A stretch of DNA of 64,000 nucleotides from Actinomycetospora sp. NBRC 106378 (GTDB lineage: Bacteria > Actinomycetota > Actinomycetes > Mycobacteriales > Pseudonocardiaceae), in contig NZ_BSTT01000006.1 in NCBI RefSeq assembly GCF_030269685.1, forward strand, positions 124,001 through 188,000, given 5' to 3'. The notes below the pieces were generated by a model. That model saw nothing but the letters and a program-made list of their open reading frames with translations, was not told where the DNA came from and searched no databases. Position 1 is the first letter of the stretch; every line of letters starts with the position of its first letter. The position numbers were made by a program, and so were the translations under genes. Shown one piece after another: positions 32,110 through 40,953 of this stretch.

Positions 32110-32904
32110 ATGGTGGACGGACCCTGGCCGGACGAGCTCGACCTCAGCCGTCCGAACGGCGCCCGGGTCTACGACTACCTGCTCGGCGGGGCCCACAACT
32201 TCCAGGTCGACCGCGACCACGCCGCGCGCCTGCTCGCCGCCAACCCCGAGCAGCAGGTCGGCGCCCGCGCCAACCGCGCATTCCTCCGGCGGGTGGTCGA
32301 GTGGTGCGTGGAACGCGGGATCACGCAGTTCCTCGACCTCGGCTCCGGCGTCCCGACCGTCGGCAACGTGCACGAGATCGCCCACGCGCACGACCCGTCG
32401 ATCCGGGTCGCCTACGTCGACTCCGACCCGATCGCGGTCGCCCACAGCGCCCAGGTCATCGCGGGCCTCGACACGGTCACCGTCACCCGCGCCGACCTCA
32501 CCCGACCCGACGTGGTCCTCGACGCGGACGGCGTCGCCGGCCTCCTCGACCTCGACCGTCCCGTCGCCCTCCTCGCGATCGCCTGCCTGCACTTCACGGG
32601 CGGCGACGCCGAGCGGTTCATGTCCGTGTTCCGCGAGCGGCTCGCACCCGGCAGCGTGCTCGCGATCAGTCACGGCAGCGACGACGTCGAGGACGCGGAC
32701 CACGCCGCGCGGATGCGGGCCGTCGTCGAGAGCTTCCGCGACACCGCCTCCCCCGTCACGCTGCGCTCCCGCGCCGAGATCCGGGCGCTGCTGGGGGACT
32801 TCACCCTCGCCGGGCCGGGCATCGTCGACATCACCGAGTGGCCTGTCCCAGGTCAGGCCCCGCGTCCCGCCGCCACGTGGGCGGCCGTCGCCGTCAAGGG
32901 CTGA
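32110..32904 (+). CDS. SAM-dependent methyltransferase of the DUF574 group
   Basis: A 264-residue protein of the actinobacterial S-adenosylmethionine methyltransferase family PF04672 (DUF574). Signature features: LDLSRPNGARVYDYLLGGAHNFQVDRD at the N-terminus, FLDLGSGVPTVGNVHEIAH (motif I), VAYVDSDPIAVAHS (motif II) and AIACLHFTGGD. Substrates of the group are generally unknown, and several members are numerous in Streptomyces and relatives. The ATG at 32110 is used; a GTG lies two codons upstream. It is divergent from the LacI-type repressor and ends 10 bp into the convergent LysR gene. Confidence 0.88.
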   Translation: MVDGPWPDELDLSRPNGARVYDYLLGGAHNFQVDRDHAARLLAANPEQQVGARANRAFLRRVVEWCVERGITQFLDLGSGVPTVGNVHEIAHAHDPSIRVAYVDSDPIAVAHSAQVIAGLDTVTVTRADLTRPDVVLDADGVAGLLDLDRPVALLAIACLHFTGGDAERFMSVFRERLAPGSVLAISHGSDDVEDADHAARMRAVVESFRDTASPVTLRSRAEIRALLGDFTLAGPGIVDITEWPVPGQAPRPAATWAAVAVKG

Positions 32905-33772
32905 CCGGGCGGTCCCGGGCGATCCGGACGAAGGTCTCGAGCAGCGGCCGACGGTCGCCCGCCCGGACGCCGAGCACCACCGCCACGGGCCCGAGGTCCT
33001 CGACCGGGACCGCGACCAGGTCCGACCGCAGGTGCCCGTCGAGGACGGCCGCGGTCGCGAGGGCGACGGCTCTCCCCTCGGCGACGGCCTCGAGGCGGTC
33101 CTCCGGGGTGGCAACGGCGGGTCCTGCTGGGGCCGGGCGCCCGTCGGGCCGTGGGTCGACCCGCCAGAACGCGGCCCACTCCGGGTCGGGGTCGGGCAGC
33201 TGCGGCATGGGTTCGTCGGCGAGGTCGGCGAGCCGCACCGACGCGCGGGCGGCGAGCCGGTGGTCGGCGGCGACCAGCAGCACCCGGGGCTCGTCGCCGA
33301 GGTGGTGGATCTCCAGACCTTCGGCGGGCACCGGCATCCGGAACACCGCCGCGTCCACGCGTCCCCCCAGCAGCGCCGCCCGGGGCTCGTTCCAGGCGAG
33401 GTGGCACGTCCGGACGTCGGCGTCCGGCCGCTCGAGGCGCAGCGCGCGGACCGCCGGCGTGACCCGGAGGGCGGCGACGTGTCCGACGACCAGCCGCTCC
33501 GGCGCGGCCGCCGCCCGCGCCTCCGCCTGCGCGGTCGACGCGAGCTCCAGCAGGACGCGGGCGCGGTCGAGGTAGACCCGCCCGGCGGCGGTCAGGCGGA
33601 CCCCGTGGCGGTGGCGCTCGAGGAGGACCACCCCGAGCTCCGCCTCGAGCCGCCGGATCTGTCGGCTCAGCGCCGGCTGGGCCAGATGCAGGGCCTCGGC
33701 GGCCCGCCCGACGTGGGCGTGCTCCGCGACCACCGTGAAGTGCCGCACGAGGCGGAGGTCCGGGTCGCCCAC
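32894..33772 (-). CDS. LysR-family transcriptional regulator
   Basis: A 292-residue LysR regulator: N-terminal HTH LVRHFTVVAEHAHVGRAAEALHLAQPALSRQIRRLEAELG, linker helix, then an effector-binding domain (AFRM...). It is divergent from a short-chain dehydrogenase gene, the normal arrangement for a LysR protein regulating its neighbour. The intergenic region (33773-33895) contains ATGCCG-TTC-CGGCAT, an AT-N11-AT site as expected for LysR binding. GTG at 33772 is used as start. Confidence 0.92.
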   Translation of the reverse strand: MGDPDLRLVRHFTVVAEHAHVGRAAEALHLAQPALSRQIRRLEAELGVVLLERHRHGVRLTAAGRVYLDRARVLLELASTAQAEARAAAAPERLVVGHVAALRVTPAVRALRLERPDADVRTCHLAWNEPRAALLGGRVDAAVFRMPVPAEGLEIHHLGDEPRVLLVAADHRLAARASVRLADLADEPMPQLPDPDPEWAAFWRVDPRPDGRPAPAGPAVATPEDRLEAVAEGRAVALATAAVLDGHLRSDLVAVPVEDLGPVAVVLGVRAGDRRPLLETFVRIARDRPVSP

Positions 33773-33800
33773 GACCTCACTGTAGGTCCGTGTCCTGCAC

Positions 33801-33819
33801 CGATGCCGTTCCGGCATCG
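33801..33819. promoter_or_regulatory. Candidate LysR binding site
   Basis: CGATGCCG-TTC-CGGCATCG is a perfect eight-base inverted repeat in the divergent LysR/dehydrogenase promoter region, 29 bp from the LysR start. It fits the T-N11-A rule of LysR sites. Confidence 0.65.
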
Positions 33820-33895
33820 CCGGCGGTCGAAGCCGGTCTTGGACGGCGTCCCGTCCGGTGGCGGACGGTGGAGCTCCGGCGACGGAGGAGGAGAC

Positions 33896-34639
33896 GTGGG
33901 GCGCTACGACGACCGCACCGTGGTGATCACGGGCGGGACGAGCGGGATCGGGCTGGCGTGCGCGCACCGGTTCGTCGACGACGGGGCGCGGGTGCTCGTC
34001 ACGGGCCGGTCGGGCGAGCGACTGGACGGCGCTTTGGCTTCCCTCGGCCCGCGGGCTGTCGGGGTCCGTGGCGACGTCGGCGACCGGGATGACGTCCTCG
34101 CGCTCCGCGACCGCGTGGGACGGGAGCTCGGCCGGGCCGACCTGGTCGTGCTGAACGCCGGGGTCACGGCGTTCGCCCCGGTCGGCGACGTCACCGAGGA
34201 GGGCTACGACGAGCTGTTCGCCGTCAACACCCGCGGCCCGTTCTTCCTGCTGCAGCACCTCCTCCCGCTCGTTCCCGACGGCGGGTCGGTGGTGGTGACG
34301 ACGTCCGTCGCGAACGTGCGTGGCCTGCCGGGCTCGAGCGTCTACGCGGCGACGAAGGCGGCACTGCGCTCGATGGTGCGGTCGTTCGCCCGGGAGCTCC
34401 TCCCCCGCGGCATCCGGGTCAACGCGGTCAGCCCCGGCGCCGTCGACACCGGCATCGTCGAGCGCGTCCTGCCGGCCGACGAGGCCCGCCGGGTGCTGGA
34501 CGGGTTCGAGGCCGGCAACCCCATGCACCGCCTCGGCCGGGCGGAGGAGGTCGCCGCCGCGGTGGCGTTCCTCGGGTTCGAGGCGACCTACACGACCGGG
34601 GCGGAGCTCCCCGTCGACGGCGGGGCCACGCAGCTGTGA
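33896..34639 (+). CDS. Short-chain dehydrogenase/reductase
   Basis: A 247-residue classical SDR: cofactor motif TGGTSGIGLACAHRF, NAG motif VLNAGVTAF, catalytic YAATKAAL with the YxxxK pair and an upstream Ser in VVTTSVANV. VLVTGRSGERLD with Arg after the second strand favours NADP(H). C-terminal ending TTGAELPVDGGATQL is typical. GTG is preceded by GGAGGAGGAG, a very strong Shine-Dalgarno. Control by the divergent LysR protein is likely. Substrate unknown. Confidence 0.92.
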   Translation: MGRYDDRTVVITGGTSGIGLACAHRFVDDGARVLVTGRSGERLDGALASLGPRAVGVRGDVGDRDDVLALRDRVGRELGRADLVVLNAGVTAFAPVGDVTEEGYDELFAVNTRGPFFLLQHLLPLVPDGGSVVVTTSVANVRGLPGSSVYAATKAALRSMVRSFARELLPRGIRVNAVSPGAVDTGIVERVLPADEARRVLDGFEAGNPMHRLGRAEEVAAAVAFLGFEATYTTGAELPVDGGATQL

Positions 34640-34643
34640 CCCG

Positions 34644-35144
34644 TCAGCGCGGGTCGCCCTGCTGCGCGATCAGGTCCGCGACGGCCTGGGGGATCGTGGT
34701 CTCGAAGTCGTGCAGCACGACGTGGTCCGGGGTGATGGTCAGGACGGCCGTCTGCCGGTAGAGCGCGCGCACCCCGGCCTCCCACTGCGGCATCGCCTCG
34801 GCCGGCGTGATCTTGCGGGAGGCGGCGACGAACTCCTCGCGGACGCCGTCGACGACCTCGATCGCCGCCCGGCCCCGGATGAGCAGCGAACGCGGCGGCA
34901 TGCCGGGCCGGTCGACCGCGAGGGCGACCCGCGGGTGGGCGGTGATCGCCGCGACCTTGGCGGAGTGCACGACCGTCGTGATGACGATCGCCGTCCCGTC
35001 CCACCAGAAGGCGGTCGGCACCACGCGCGGGTCGCCGTCCAGCCCGACGTAGGACAACCGGGCCGGGACGTCGGAGAACAGCAGCTCCTGCGCGACGGGC
35101 TTCGCGAGGGTGTCGGTGACGGTGCGGGCGTCCATGGTGGTCAC
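34644..35144 (-). CDS. Pyridoxamine-5'-phosphate-oxidase-fold protein (flavin/F420 type)
   Basis: A 166-residue protein with the split beta-barrel of PNPOx-like flavoproteins: RLSYVGLDGDPRVVPTAFWWDGTAIVITT, VHSAKVAAITAHPRVALAVDRPG, and SLLIRGRAAIEVVDGVREE. Actinobacterial members bind FMN, F420 or heme; the cofactor cannot be assigned from sequence alone. GTG at 35144 has AAGGAG seven bases upstream. It converges on the SDR with four bases between stop codons. Confidence 0.82.
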   Translation of the reverse strand: MTTMDARTVTDTLAKPVAQELLFSDVPARLSYVGLDGDPRVVPTAFWWDGTAIVITTVVHSAKVAAITAHPRVALAVDRPGMPPRSLLIRGRAAIEVVDGVREEFVAASRKITPAEAMPQWEAGVRALYRQTAVLTITPDHVVLHDFETTIPQAVADLIAQQGDPR

Positions 35145-35305
35145 GGGGTGCTCCTTCGGTCGCGGATGGCATCCCCGGGACGGAGCCGGACGGCGGTTCT
35201 CGACAACCCCGCGCGGACTGTTCGTGAGTGCGTCGCGGCACGGCTTGCGCGTGTCGCTCACGAAGCCGCGATCACGGTCCTGGGCCTGCCCGACGACGGG
35301 GCGTT

Positions 35306-35340
35306 CCTGCCACGGGATGCCGGCAACGACGTCCTGCCAC
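35306..35340 (-). repeat. Dispersed repeat, degenerate copy
   Basis: Two CCTGCCAC units about 27 bp apart flank GGATGCCGGCAACGACG. This matches, with a 3-bp deletion, the copies at 40463-40500 and 40906-40943. Orientation is opposite to the 40463 copy. Confidence 0.55.
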
Positions 35341-35379
35341 GAGAGGGCGGTCCGCCGTGTTCAACGTATAGCGCAGCGG

Positions 35380-35398
35380 GGGGCTTGCCACAAGACCC
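35380..35398. promoter_or_regulatory. Rifamycin-associated element (RAE)-like inverted repeat
   Basis: GGGGCTTG-CCA-CAAGACCC is a 19-bp near-perfect inverted repeat (one mismatch) 61 bp upstream of the HelR-type start codon. From memory, the known RAE is a 19-bp near-palindrome of the form GGGGCTTGC...GCAAG.CCC that controls rifamycin-resistance genes in actinobacteria. Position, length and downstream gene all agree. Confidence 0.8.
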
Positions 35399-35459
35399 GG
35401 AGCCGGCCGCACACTCTGCCCTCGCAGTCCGCTGACCAGCGGGAACGACGAGGGGGACC

Positions 35460-37562
35460 GTGACCGGACACCACGACCTGCAGGTCGAGCGCGAGCACCT
35501 GGCGGAGCTCTACGACCGGCTCGACACCGAGCGCGCGACGGTGCACGACGAGTACGCCGCGGCGCTGCGCGGCGAGGACGGGGAGCGGGCGATGGACCGG
35601 GACGTCCGGGTCCGGGAGACCGCGACCCGGATGCGGCGCCTCGACGTCGCCGACCGGGGGCTGTGCTTCGGGCGCCTCGACCCCGAGCGCGGCGCGGCCA
35701 CCTACGTCGGGCGGATCGGGCTGCGCGACCGCGCCACCGACGAGCCGGTCCTCGTCGACTGGCGCGCCCCGGCCGCCCGGCCCTTCTACACCGCCACCGG
35801 TGCCCGTCCCGAGGGCGTGCGGCGTCGCCGCCAGTTCCACACCCGGGGGCGCCACCTCGACTCGATCACCGACGAGGACCTGCAGGGAGACGGCGGCGAC
35901 GACCCCGACGCGGCGCTCCTCGCGGCCGTGAACGCCCCGCGCGGCGAGGGCATGCGCGACATCGTCGCCACGATCCAGGCGGAGCAGGACGAGATCATCC
36001 GGCTCGACCACGCGGGTGTCGTGGTCATCGAGGGCGGCCCGGGGACGGGGAAGACGGTCGTCGCGCTGCACCGCGTCGCCTACCTGCTCTACACCCACCG
36101 CGCGCGGATCGAGCGGCACGGCGTGCTGGTCGTCGGCCCCAACCGGTCGTTCGTCCGCCACGTCGAGGCCGTCCTGCCCTCGCTCGGCGAGTCCGACGTC
36201 GTCTTCGCGATGCCGGGTGATCTCGTCCCGGGGCTGCACGTCACCCGCGAGGACACCCCGGACGCGGCCCGCCGCAAGGGGTCGCTCGACGTCCTGCCCG
36301 TGCTCGCCGCAGCCGTCGCCGACCGGCAACGCCTGCCCGACGACCCCGTACCGGTCAGGCTGGGTGACACGACGGTCCACCTCGGCGCCGACGTCGCCGG
36401 TTGGGCCCGCGACGAGGCGCGGGCGAGCGGGCGGCCGCACAACGAGGCCCGCGAGGTCTTCGTCGAGATCGTCACGTGGGCGCTCACCGAACGGGCCCTG
36501 AGCCGGATCGGGCGGGACCTCGCCGGCTCCCTGCGGGCCGACGTCGCCGCGGAGGTCGCCGGGCACGAGGGTCTGGCGCGGGCGCTCGACGGCCTGTGGC
36601 CGGTCCTCACCCCGGCCGACCTGCTCGCCGAGCTCTACACCTCCACCGACGACCCCGTGCTCCACCGCGCGGAGGGTGACGCCTGGACCGTCTCCGACGT
36701 GCCCCTGCTCGACGAGCTGGTCGACCTGCTCGGAACGGATCCGGCGGCCGAGCGGGCGGCCGCCGCGACCCGCCGTCGGGAACGGGACGAGGAGGCCGAG
36801 TACGCGGCCGGGGTGCTGGAGGTGATGACCCTCGACCGGGAGGAGCTCGACGAGGACCTCGGGGTGACCGTGCAGGACCTCACCCACGCCGGGGTCCTGG
36901 CCGACCGGTTCGTGGAGATCGACACCCGGGACCTCGCCGAGCGCGCGGCGGCGGACCGCGACTGGACCTACCGTCACGTCGTCGTCGACGAGGCCCAGGA
37001 GCTCTCCGCGATGGACTGGCGGGTGCTGATGCGGCGCTGCCCGGCGCGGTCGTTCACCGTGGTCGGCGACCTCGCGCAACGCCGATCCGCCGCGGGCGCC
37101 CGGTCGTGGGCCGCCATGCTCGACCCGTACGTCCCGGGACGGTGGGTGCACCGGGCGCTGACGGTCAACTACCGCACGCCCGCCGAGATCCTGGCCGTCG
37201 CCACCCGGGTCCTCGCCTCCTACGCCCCCGACGTCCGGCCGCCCGAGTCGGTGCGCGCGCCCGGCGTAGTGCCGTGGTCGTGCCGGGTCGACGACGCCGG
37301 GCTCCCCGCGGCGATCGCCGCCTTCGAGGCGGCGGAGGCCACGCGGGAGGGGACGAGCGTGGTCATCGGGCCGCCCGGGACGGCGGGCGCGGTGCCGGCC
37401 GCGGAGACCAAGGGCCTGGAGTTCGACGCCGTGCTCGTCGTCGACCCGGACCGCGTCCTCGCCGAGAACCCGGCCGACCTCTACGTGGCGCTCACCCGCG
37501 CGACGCAGCGGCTCGGGGTGCTCTACCGAGGGTCCCGACCTGCGTTTCTGAGGGCACCCTGA
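35460..37562 (+). CDS. helR: HelR/HelD-type RNA polymerase-associated helicase-like ATPase
   Basis: A 700-residue SF1 helicase-like ATPase. An N-terminal coiled region (EREHLAELYDRLDTERATVHDEYAAALRGED) precedes the split 1A domain; Walker A is GGPGTGKTVVALHR near residue 192; the DEAQ box is VVDEAQELSAMDW near 507; KGLEFDAVLVV near 651 and YVALTRATQRLGVLY close the motor. This is the HelD family that binds RNA polymerase and releases it from nucleic acid. The actinobacterial HelR branch displaces rifamycins from polymerase and confers tolerance. An RAE-like site upstream supports the HelR assignment and rifamycin induction. GTG start with GAGGGGG upstream. The assignment to HelR rather than general HelD is inference from the RAE. 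Confidence 0.87.
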   Translation: MTGHHDLQVEREHLAELYDRLDTERATVHDEYAAALRGEDGERAMDRDVRVRETATRMRRLDVADRGLCFGRLDPERGAATYVGRIGLRDRATDEPVLVDWRAPAARPFYTATGARPEGVRRRRQFHTRGRHLDSITDEDLQGDGGDDPDAALLAAVNAPRGEGMRDIVATIQAEQDEIIRLDHAGVVVIEGGPGTGKTVVALHRVAYLLYTHRARIERHGVLVVGPNRSFVRHVEAVLPSLGESDVVFAMPGDLVPGLHVTREDTPDAARRKGSLDVLPVLAAAVADRQRLPDDPVPVRLGDTTVHLGADVAGWARDEARASGRPHNEAREVFVEIVTWALTERALSRIGRDLAGSLRADVAAEVAGHEGLARALDGLWPVLTPADLLAELYTSTDDPVLHRAEGDAWTVSDVPLLDELVDLLGTDPAAERAAAATRRRERDEEAEYAAGVLEVMTLDREELDEDLGVTVQDLTHAGVLADRFVEIDTRDLAERAAADRDWTYRHVVVDEAQELSAMDWRVLMRRCPARSFTVVGDLAQRRSAAGARSWAAMLDPYVPGRWVHRALTVNYRTPAEILAVATRVLASYAPDVRPPESVRAPGVVPWSCRVDDAGLPAAIAAFEAAEATREGTSVVIGPPGTAGAVPAAETKGLEFDAVLVVDPDRVLAENPADLYVALTRATQRLGVLYRGSRPAFLRAP

Positions 37563-37626
37563 CCGCAGCGCGTGACGATCAGTCGCTCAGCTGTGTCTGC
37601 TGCCTCCCGTGTGCAAGAGTGGAACG

Positions 37627-38175
37627 ATGACCGTCGTTCTCGGGGAGTCGACCGTGCGACCCGCGACCCGCGAGGACCTGCCCGCCGTCGAGCGCCACAT
37701 GCGGGCGATGCTCGTGGAGCTCGGCGGGCACGACCCGCGCTTCCACACCGACGTCGACGACCTCGCCGCGGCCTACCTGGACCAGGACGACCGGGTGCTG
37801 CTCGTGTCCTACGGCGCGGACGGCTCGGTGGCCGGGACCGCGTCGGTGCGGCCGGGCGGGCCGCAGCCCGAGTTCGTCCCGTCGTGGTTGGCGGAGCGCT
37901 ACGCGTCGACGTCGGTCGGCCAGGTCTGCCGGGTGTGGGTGGCGCCGTCCGCCCGACGCGGCGGGGTCGGGCGGGCGCTGGCCCGCGCGGCCGTGGACTG
38001 GGCCGTGGAGCGGTTCGACATCGTCTGCCTGCACACCAACGCCTCGGTGCCGGGTGCGCTCGCGTTCTGGCGGGCGTTCCCCGGGCTGGTCGAGGTGTTC
38101 GACGCCCGCCCCGACCCGTGGTCGACGGTGCACTTCGAGGTGGCTCCGCCAAATGAGCACTCGGGGTCGCTCTAG
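37627..38175 (+). CDS. GNAT-family N-acetyltransferase
   Basis: A 182-residue GCN5-related acetyltransferase: VRPATREDLPAVERHMRAML opening, VCRVWVAPSARRGGVGRALARAAVDWA as the acetyl-CoA-binding motif A, then LHTNASVPGALAFWRAF. Such enzymes transfer acetyl from acetyl-CoA to an amine or amino-sugar, cytoplasmic. ATG at 37627 is preferred; an in-frame GTG six codons upstream is possible. It follows the helR-type gene by 64 bp and may be co-transcribed, but a role in rifamycin response is not supported. Substrate unknown. Confidence 0.85.
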   Translation: MTVVLGESTVRPATREDLPAVERHMRAMLVELGGHDPRFHTDVDDLAAAYLDQDDRVLLVSYGADGSVAGTASVRPGGPQPEFVPSWLAERYASTSVGQVCRVWVAPSARRGGVGRALARAAVDWAVERFDIVCLHTNASVPGALAFWRAFPGLVEVFDARPDPWSTVHFEVAPPNEHSGSL

Positions 38176-38188
38176 CGACCGTCAGTGC

Positions 38189-39184
38189 TCACGTGCGCTG
38201 TGCGCACCTGCGCGCCAGCGGCTCCCACCGCGACAGCTGCACGACCTCGATCCCGACCGCCTCGAGTTGCTCGGACCCGCTCGGCGCCGTGACGAAGTCG
38301 GGCGGCTCGCGCCACGCGTGGACCACCCGCGGGATGCCGGCGCGAGCGATGAGCGCGGCGCACGGGTCGGGGCGTGAGCCGCGTTCGCCGCACGGTTCGA
38401 GCGAGCTGTAGAGCGTCGCCCGGCGCAGCCGCGGGTCGTGGCCGAGCGCGCGGAGGACGCCCTCCTCGGCGTGGTCGAGCGGGTGGTCGCGGCGGGACCA
38501 GCCGTGGCCCAGCACCGTGCCGTCGTCGGCCACCACCACGCACCCGACGCTGAACGCGGTCGCCGACGGCGGGCAGTGCTCGGCGAGCAGGCAGGCCTCG
38601 GCGAGGTGGCGGTCGTCGGCGTCGCCGAAGCGGTACCGGAGCAGGACGTCGTCGCCGATCGTGCGGGTCTCGACCAGGTGCGGGGGGCGGCCGCCGCCGG
38701 TGAACCGGGGACCGTCGCCCACCAGCTGCGGGGCCGTGACCAGCTGCAGCTCGTCGACCAGACCCGCCGTCAGGAACTCGCGCAGGACGGTCGCGCCGCC
38801 CTCGACCATGAGCCGGACCACGCCGCGGCGACCGAGCGCGTCGAGCACCTCGTCGGGCGTGCCGGCGAGGGTGATCGTCTCGGCGTCCCCACTCAGGACC
38901 CGGGCTGCCGGGTCGATCAGACCCGTCGTCAGGACCACCCGCAGCGGGCTCGGCGGCAGGCCTCGGGCGACCCGGGCCGCACGGCGCTCGGCGGACCGGA
39001 CCAGCAGGCGCGGGTCGTCGGCGCGGACGGTGCCCGCGCCGACGAGGATCGCGTCGACGCCGGCGCGCTCCTGGTCGACCCGGTCGAGGTCGGCCGGACC
39101 GGAGAGGACGCGGCGCTGCGGGGTCGCGTCGTCGAGGAAGCCGTCGAGGGACACGGCGCAGCTCGCGAGGACGTGCGGCCTCAC
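38189..39184 (-). CDS. Deaminase/reductase of riboflavin type with swapped domain order
   Basis: A 331-residue fusion. Residues 1-200 are a RibD-C/dihydrofolate-reductase-like domain ([55 protein letters not shown]). Residues 205-331 are a cytidine-deaminase-type zinc domain with HAEEGVL and [19 protein letters not shown] giving the His, Glu and two Cys. In standard RibD the deaminase is N-terminal; here it is C-terminal. It probably acts on a pyrimidine or purine riboside in riboflavin or a related pathway, but the altered order suggests a specialised role. ATG overlaps the map stop codon in ATGA, indicating translational coupling with methionine aminopeptidase. Confidence 0.85.
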   Translation of the reverse strand: MRPHVLASCAVSLDGFLDDATPQRRVLSGPADLDRVDQERAGVDAILVGAGTVRADDPRLLVRSAERRAARVARGLPPSPLRVVLTTGLIDPAARVLSGDAETITLAGTPDEVLDALGRRGVVRLMVEGGATVLREFLTAGLVDELQLVTAPQLVGDGPRFTGGGRPPHLVETRTIGDDVLLRYRFGDADDRHLAEACLLAEHCPPSATAFSVGCVVVADDGTVLGHGWSRRDHPLDHAEEGVLRALGHDPRLRRATLYSSLEPCGERGSRPDPCAALIARAGIPRVVHAWREPPDFVTAPSGSEQLEAVGIEVVQLSRWEPLARRCAQRT

Positions 39185-40038
39185 GGCAGCGTCAGGATCT
39201 CACTACCCGTGTCGGTGACCAGGATCGTGTGCTCGAACTGGGCGGTGCGCGACTTGTCCTTCGTCGTCACCGTCCAGCCGTCGTCCCAGATGTCGTAGTC
39301 GATCGACCCGAGGGTGATCATCGGTTCGATCGTGAACGTCATGCCGGGCTCGAGCATCTCGTGCCGCGACGGGTCGTCGTAGTGCACGACCACGAGCCCG
39401 CTGTGGAACGTCCGCCCGATGCCGTGGCCGGTGAAGTCGCGGACCACGCCGTAGCCGAACCGGTTGGCGTAGGCCTCGATGACCCGCCCGACGACGTTCA
39501 GCTCACGACCCGGCTTGACGGCCTTGATCGCCCGCATCGTCGCCTCGTGGGTGCGCTCGACGAGGAGGCGGTCCTCCTCGGCGACGTCGCCCGCGAGGAA
39601 CGTGGCGTTGGTGTCGCCGTGCACGCCGTCGATGAAGGCGGTGACGTCGATGTTGACGATGTCGCCGTCCTCGATCACCGTCGAGTCGGGGATGCCGTGG
39701 CAGATGACCTCGTTCAGCGAGGTGCAGCACGACTTCGGGAAGTTCCGGTACCCGAGCGTCGACGGGTAGGCGCCGTGGTCGACGAGGAACTCGTGGACCA
39801 CCCGGTCGACCTCGTCGGTGGTGACCCCGGGCTTCACGGCCTCGCCGCCCGCCTGCAGCGACTGCGCCGCGATCCGGCTCGCGTGGCGCATCTTCTCGAT
39901 GACCTCGGGGTCCTGCACCCACGGGTCGGTCGAGCGCGCGGGCGCGGCCTTCCCGACGTACTCGGGCCGCGGGATGGACGACGGCACCGGGCGCAGAGGC
40001 GTCTGCCGCCCGGGGCGCAGAGGGGCACGCACCGGCAT
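39181..40038 (-). CDS. map: Methionine aminopeptidase type I
   Basis: A 285-residue type I enzyme that removes initiator Met from nascent proteins. Metal ligands are seen in [22 protein letters not shown] (Asp pair), [13 protein letters not shown] (His), FTIEPMI (Glu) and FEHTILV (Glu). The N-terminal extension [13 protein letters not shown]...RPEYVG is the SH3-binding-like leader of actinobacterial MapB proteins. Start ATG at 40038 begins exactly at this conserved extension; an in-frame GTG/ATG three codons upstream is possible. It is followed by the deaminase/reductase via ATGA overlap. In M. tuberculosis mapB lies in the same neighbourhood as ispG and dxr. Confidence 0.95.
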   Translation of the reverse strand: MPVRAPLRPGRQTPLRPVPSSIPRPEYVGKAAPARSTDPWVQDPEVIEKMRHASRIAAQSLQAGGEAVKPGVTTDEVDRVVHEFLVDHGAYPSTLGYRNFPKSCCTSLNEVICHGIPDSTVIEDGDIVNIDVTAFIDGVHGDTNATFLAGDVAEEDRLLVERTHEATMRAIKAVKPGRELNVVGRVIEAYANRFGYGVVRDFTGHGIGRTFHSGLVVVHYDDPSRHEMLEPGMTFTIEPMITLGSIDYDIWDDGWTVTTKDKSRTAQFEHTILVTDTGSEILTLP

Positions 40039-40048
40039 GCCCTCCACC

Positions 40049-40423
40049 CTAGGCTTCCTGCCGCTGACGCCTCCCCAGCACCGCCGTGACGGCGCGCACC
40101 ACCCCGCGCCACCCGAGGACCAGCACGGCGAGCGAGATCGTCGCGACGATGATGAAGCTCAGCGGCGGGGTGTCCACGAACGCCCAGCGCAGCAGCAGCC
40201 CGACGACGACGGCGCCGAGCCACACCGCGACCCCGGACCGCCACGAGAGCGGGTCACGCCACGAACGGCTCGCGAGGGCACCGACCAGCGCGCCGAGCAC
40301 GAAGGGCGCCGCGACCACGGCGATCCCGACGACCGCCAGGTCCTCCTCGTGCGACCGGCGGCCGATCGCGGCGAATACCAGCACGGCGAGCAGGTCGATC
40401 AGGGCGAGGGCACGGGTGCGCAC
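40049..40423 (-). CDS. DUF3054 membrane protein
   Basis: A 124-residue protein with four hydrophobic segments ([71 protein letters not shown]) and the RSHEED motif typical of DUF3054. Members are often encoded beside map in actinobacteria; role unknown, probably in the cytoplasmic membrane. GTG at 40423 is the first start of the conserved part; a longer frame reaches into the repeat at 40463 and is rejected. Confidence 0.8.
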   Translation of the reverse strand: MRTRALALIDLLAVLVFAAIGRRSHEEDLAVVGIAVVAAPFVLGALVGALASRSWRDPLSWRSGVAVWLGAVVVGLLLRWAFVDTPPLSFIIVATISLAVLVLGWRGVVRAVTAVLGRRQRQEA

Positions 40424-40462
40424 GGGATCGAGGGTAGGCGGCCGGTCCCTCCCCCGTCCTTC

Positions 40463-40500
40463 GTGGCAGGAAAGCGTCGTTGCTGGCATCCAGCGGCAGG
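40463..40500 (+). repeat. Dispersed repeat with core GCAGGAAAGCGTCGTTGCTG
   Basis: A 38-bp copy running from GTGGCAGG to GGCAGG. Its ends are direct repeats of GGCAGG. Similar in structure to the copies at 35306 and 40906 (both inverted). Confidence 0.65.
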
Positions 40501-40543
40501 TTCGCCGCTTCCTCGTTCCCGACGGCGGGTCCGGGCTCGCTCG

Positions 40544-40866
40544 GCGAGGTGCACGCCAGGCAGGTCGGACGGCCCCCGACGCTGCCTCACGTCACCCTCG
40601 CGGTGCGCCGCGCTCCGTCCGGCCAAGATCTCATCCCGCGGAGCGAAGTGCTCGCTCAGCGACCATCTCGCTCCGCTCGTCAGGATCTTCCCGACGGCGG
40701 GTGCGGCTCCCGCCGCGAGGTGTACGTGAGGCATGTCGGCGGGCCCGGACGGCTGCCTCTCGTTACCCTCGCGGCGGGCGACCCGGCGCGCGGCGAGGCT
40801 TGCCCCGCGAGGTGCACGCCAAGCAGGCCGGAGGGCCCCCGACGCTGCCTCACGTCACCCTCGCGG
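40544..40866 (+). repeat. Three copies of a 60-bp intergenic repeat
   Basis: Copies at 40544-40603, 40715-40774 and 40807-40866 all start GCGAGGTG, run to ACCCTCGCGG and are exactly 60 bp long. Copies 1 and 3 differ at few positions; copy 2 is more divergent. Copies 1 and 2 are preceded by TTCCCGACGGCGGGT. All three are in the same orientation and lie between the DUF3054 gene and the GNAT gene. No gene is visible in 40424-40953; open frames there only translate the repeats. Confidence 0.75.
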
Positions 40867-40905
40867 CGGGCTCTCGTCAGGCGCCCCACCTGACGATGCG
40901 GCGTT

Positions 40906-40943
40906 CCTGCCACTGGACGACAGCATCGACGCTTTCCTGCCAC
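40906..40943 (-). repeat. Dispersed repeat, inverted copy next to the GNAT gene
   Basis: A 38-bp copy from CCTGCCAC to TTCCTGCCAC, matching the reverse complement of the 40463 copy at about 33 of 38 positions. It ends 11 bp before the 3' end of the convergent GNAT gene. Confidence 0.6.
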
Positions 40944-40953
40944 GCGAAGGGCG

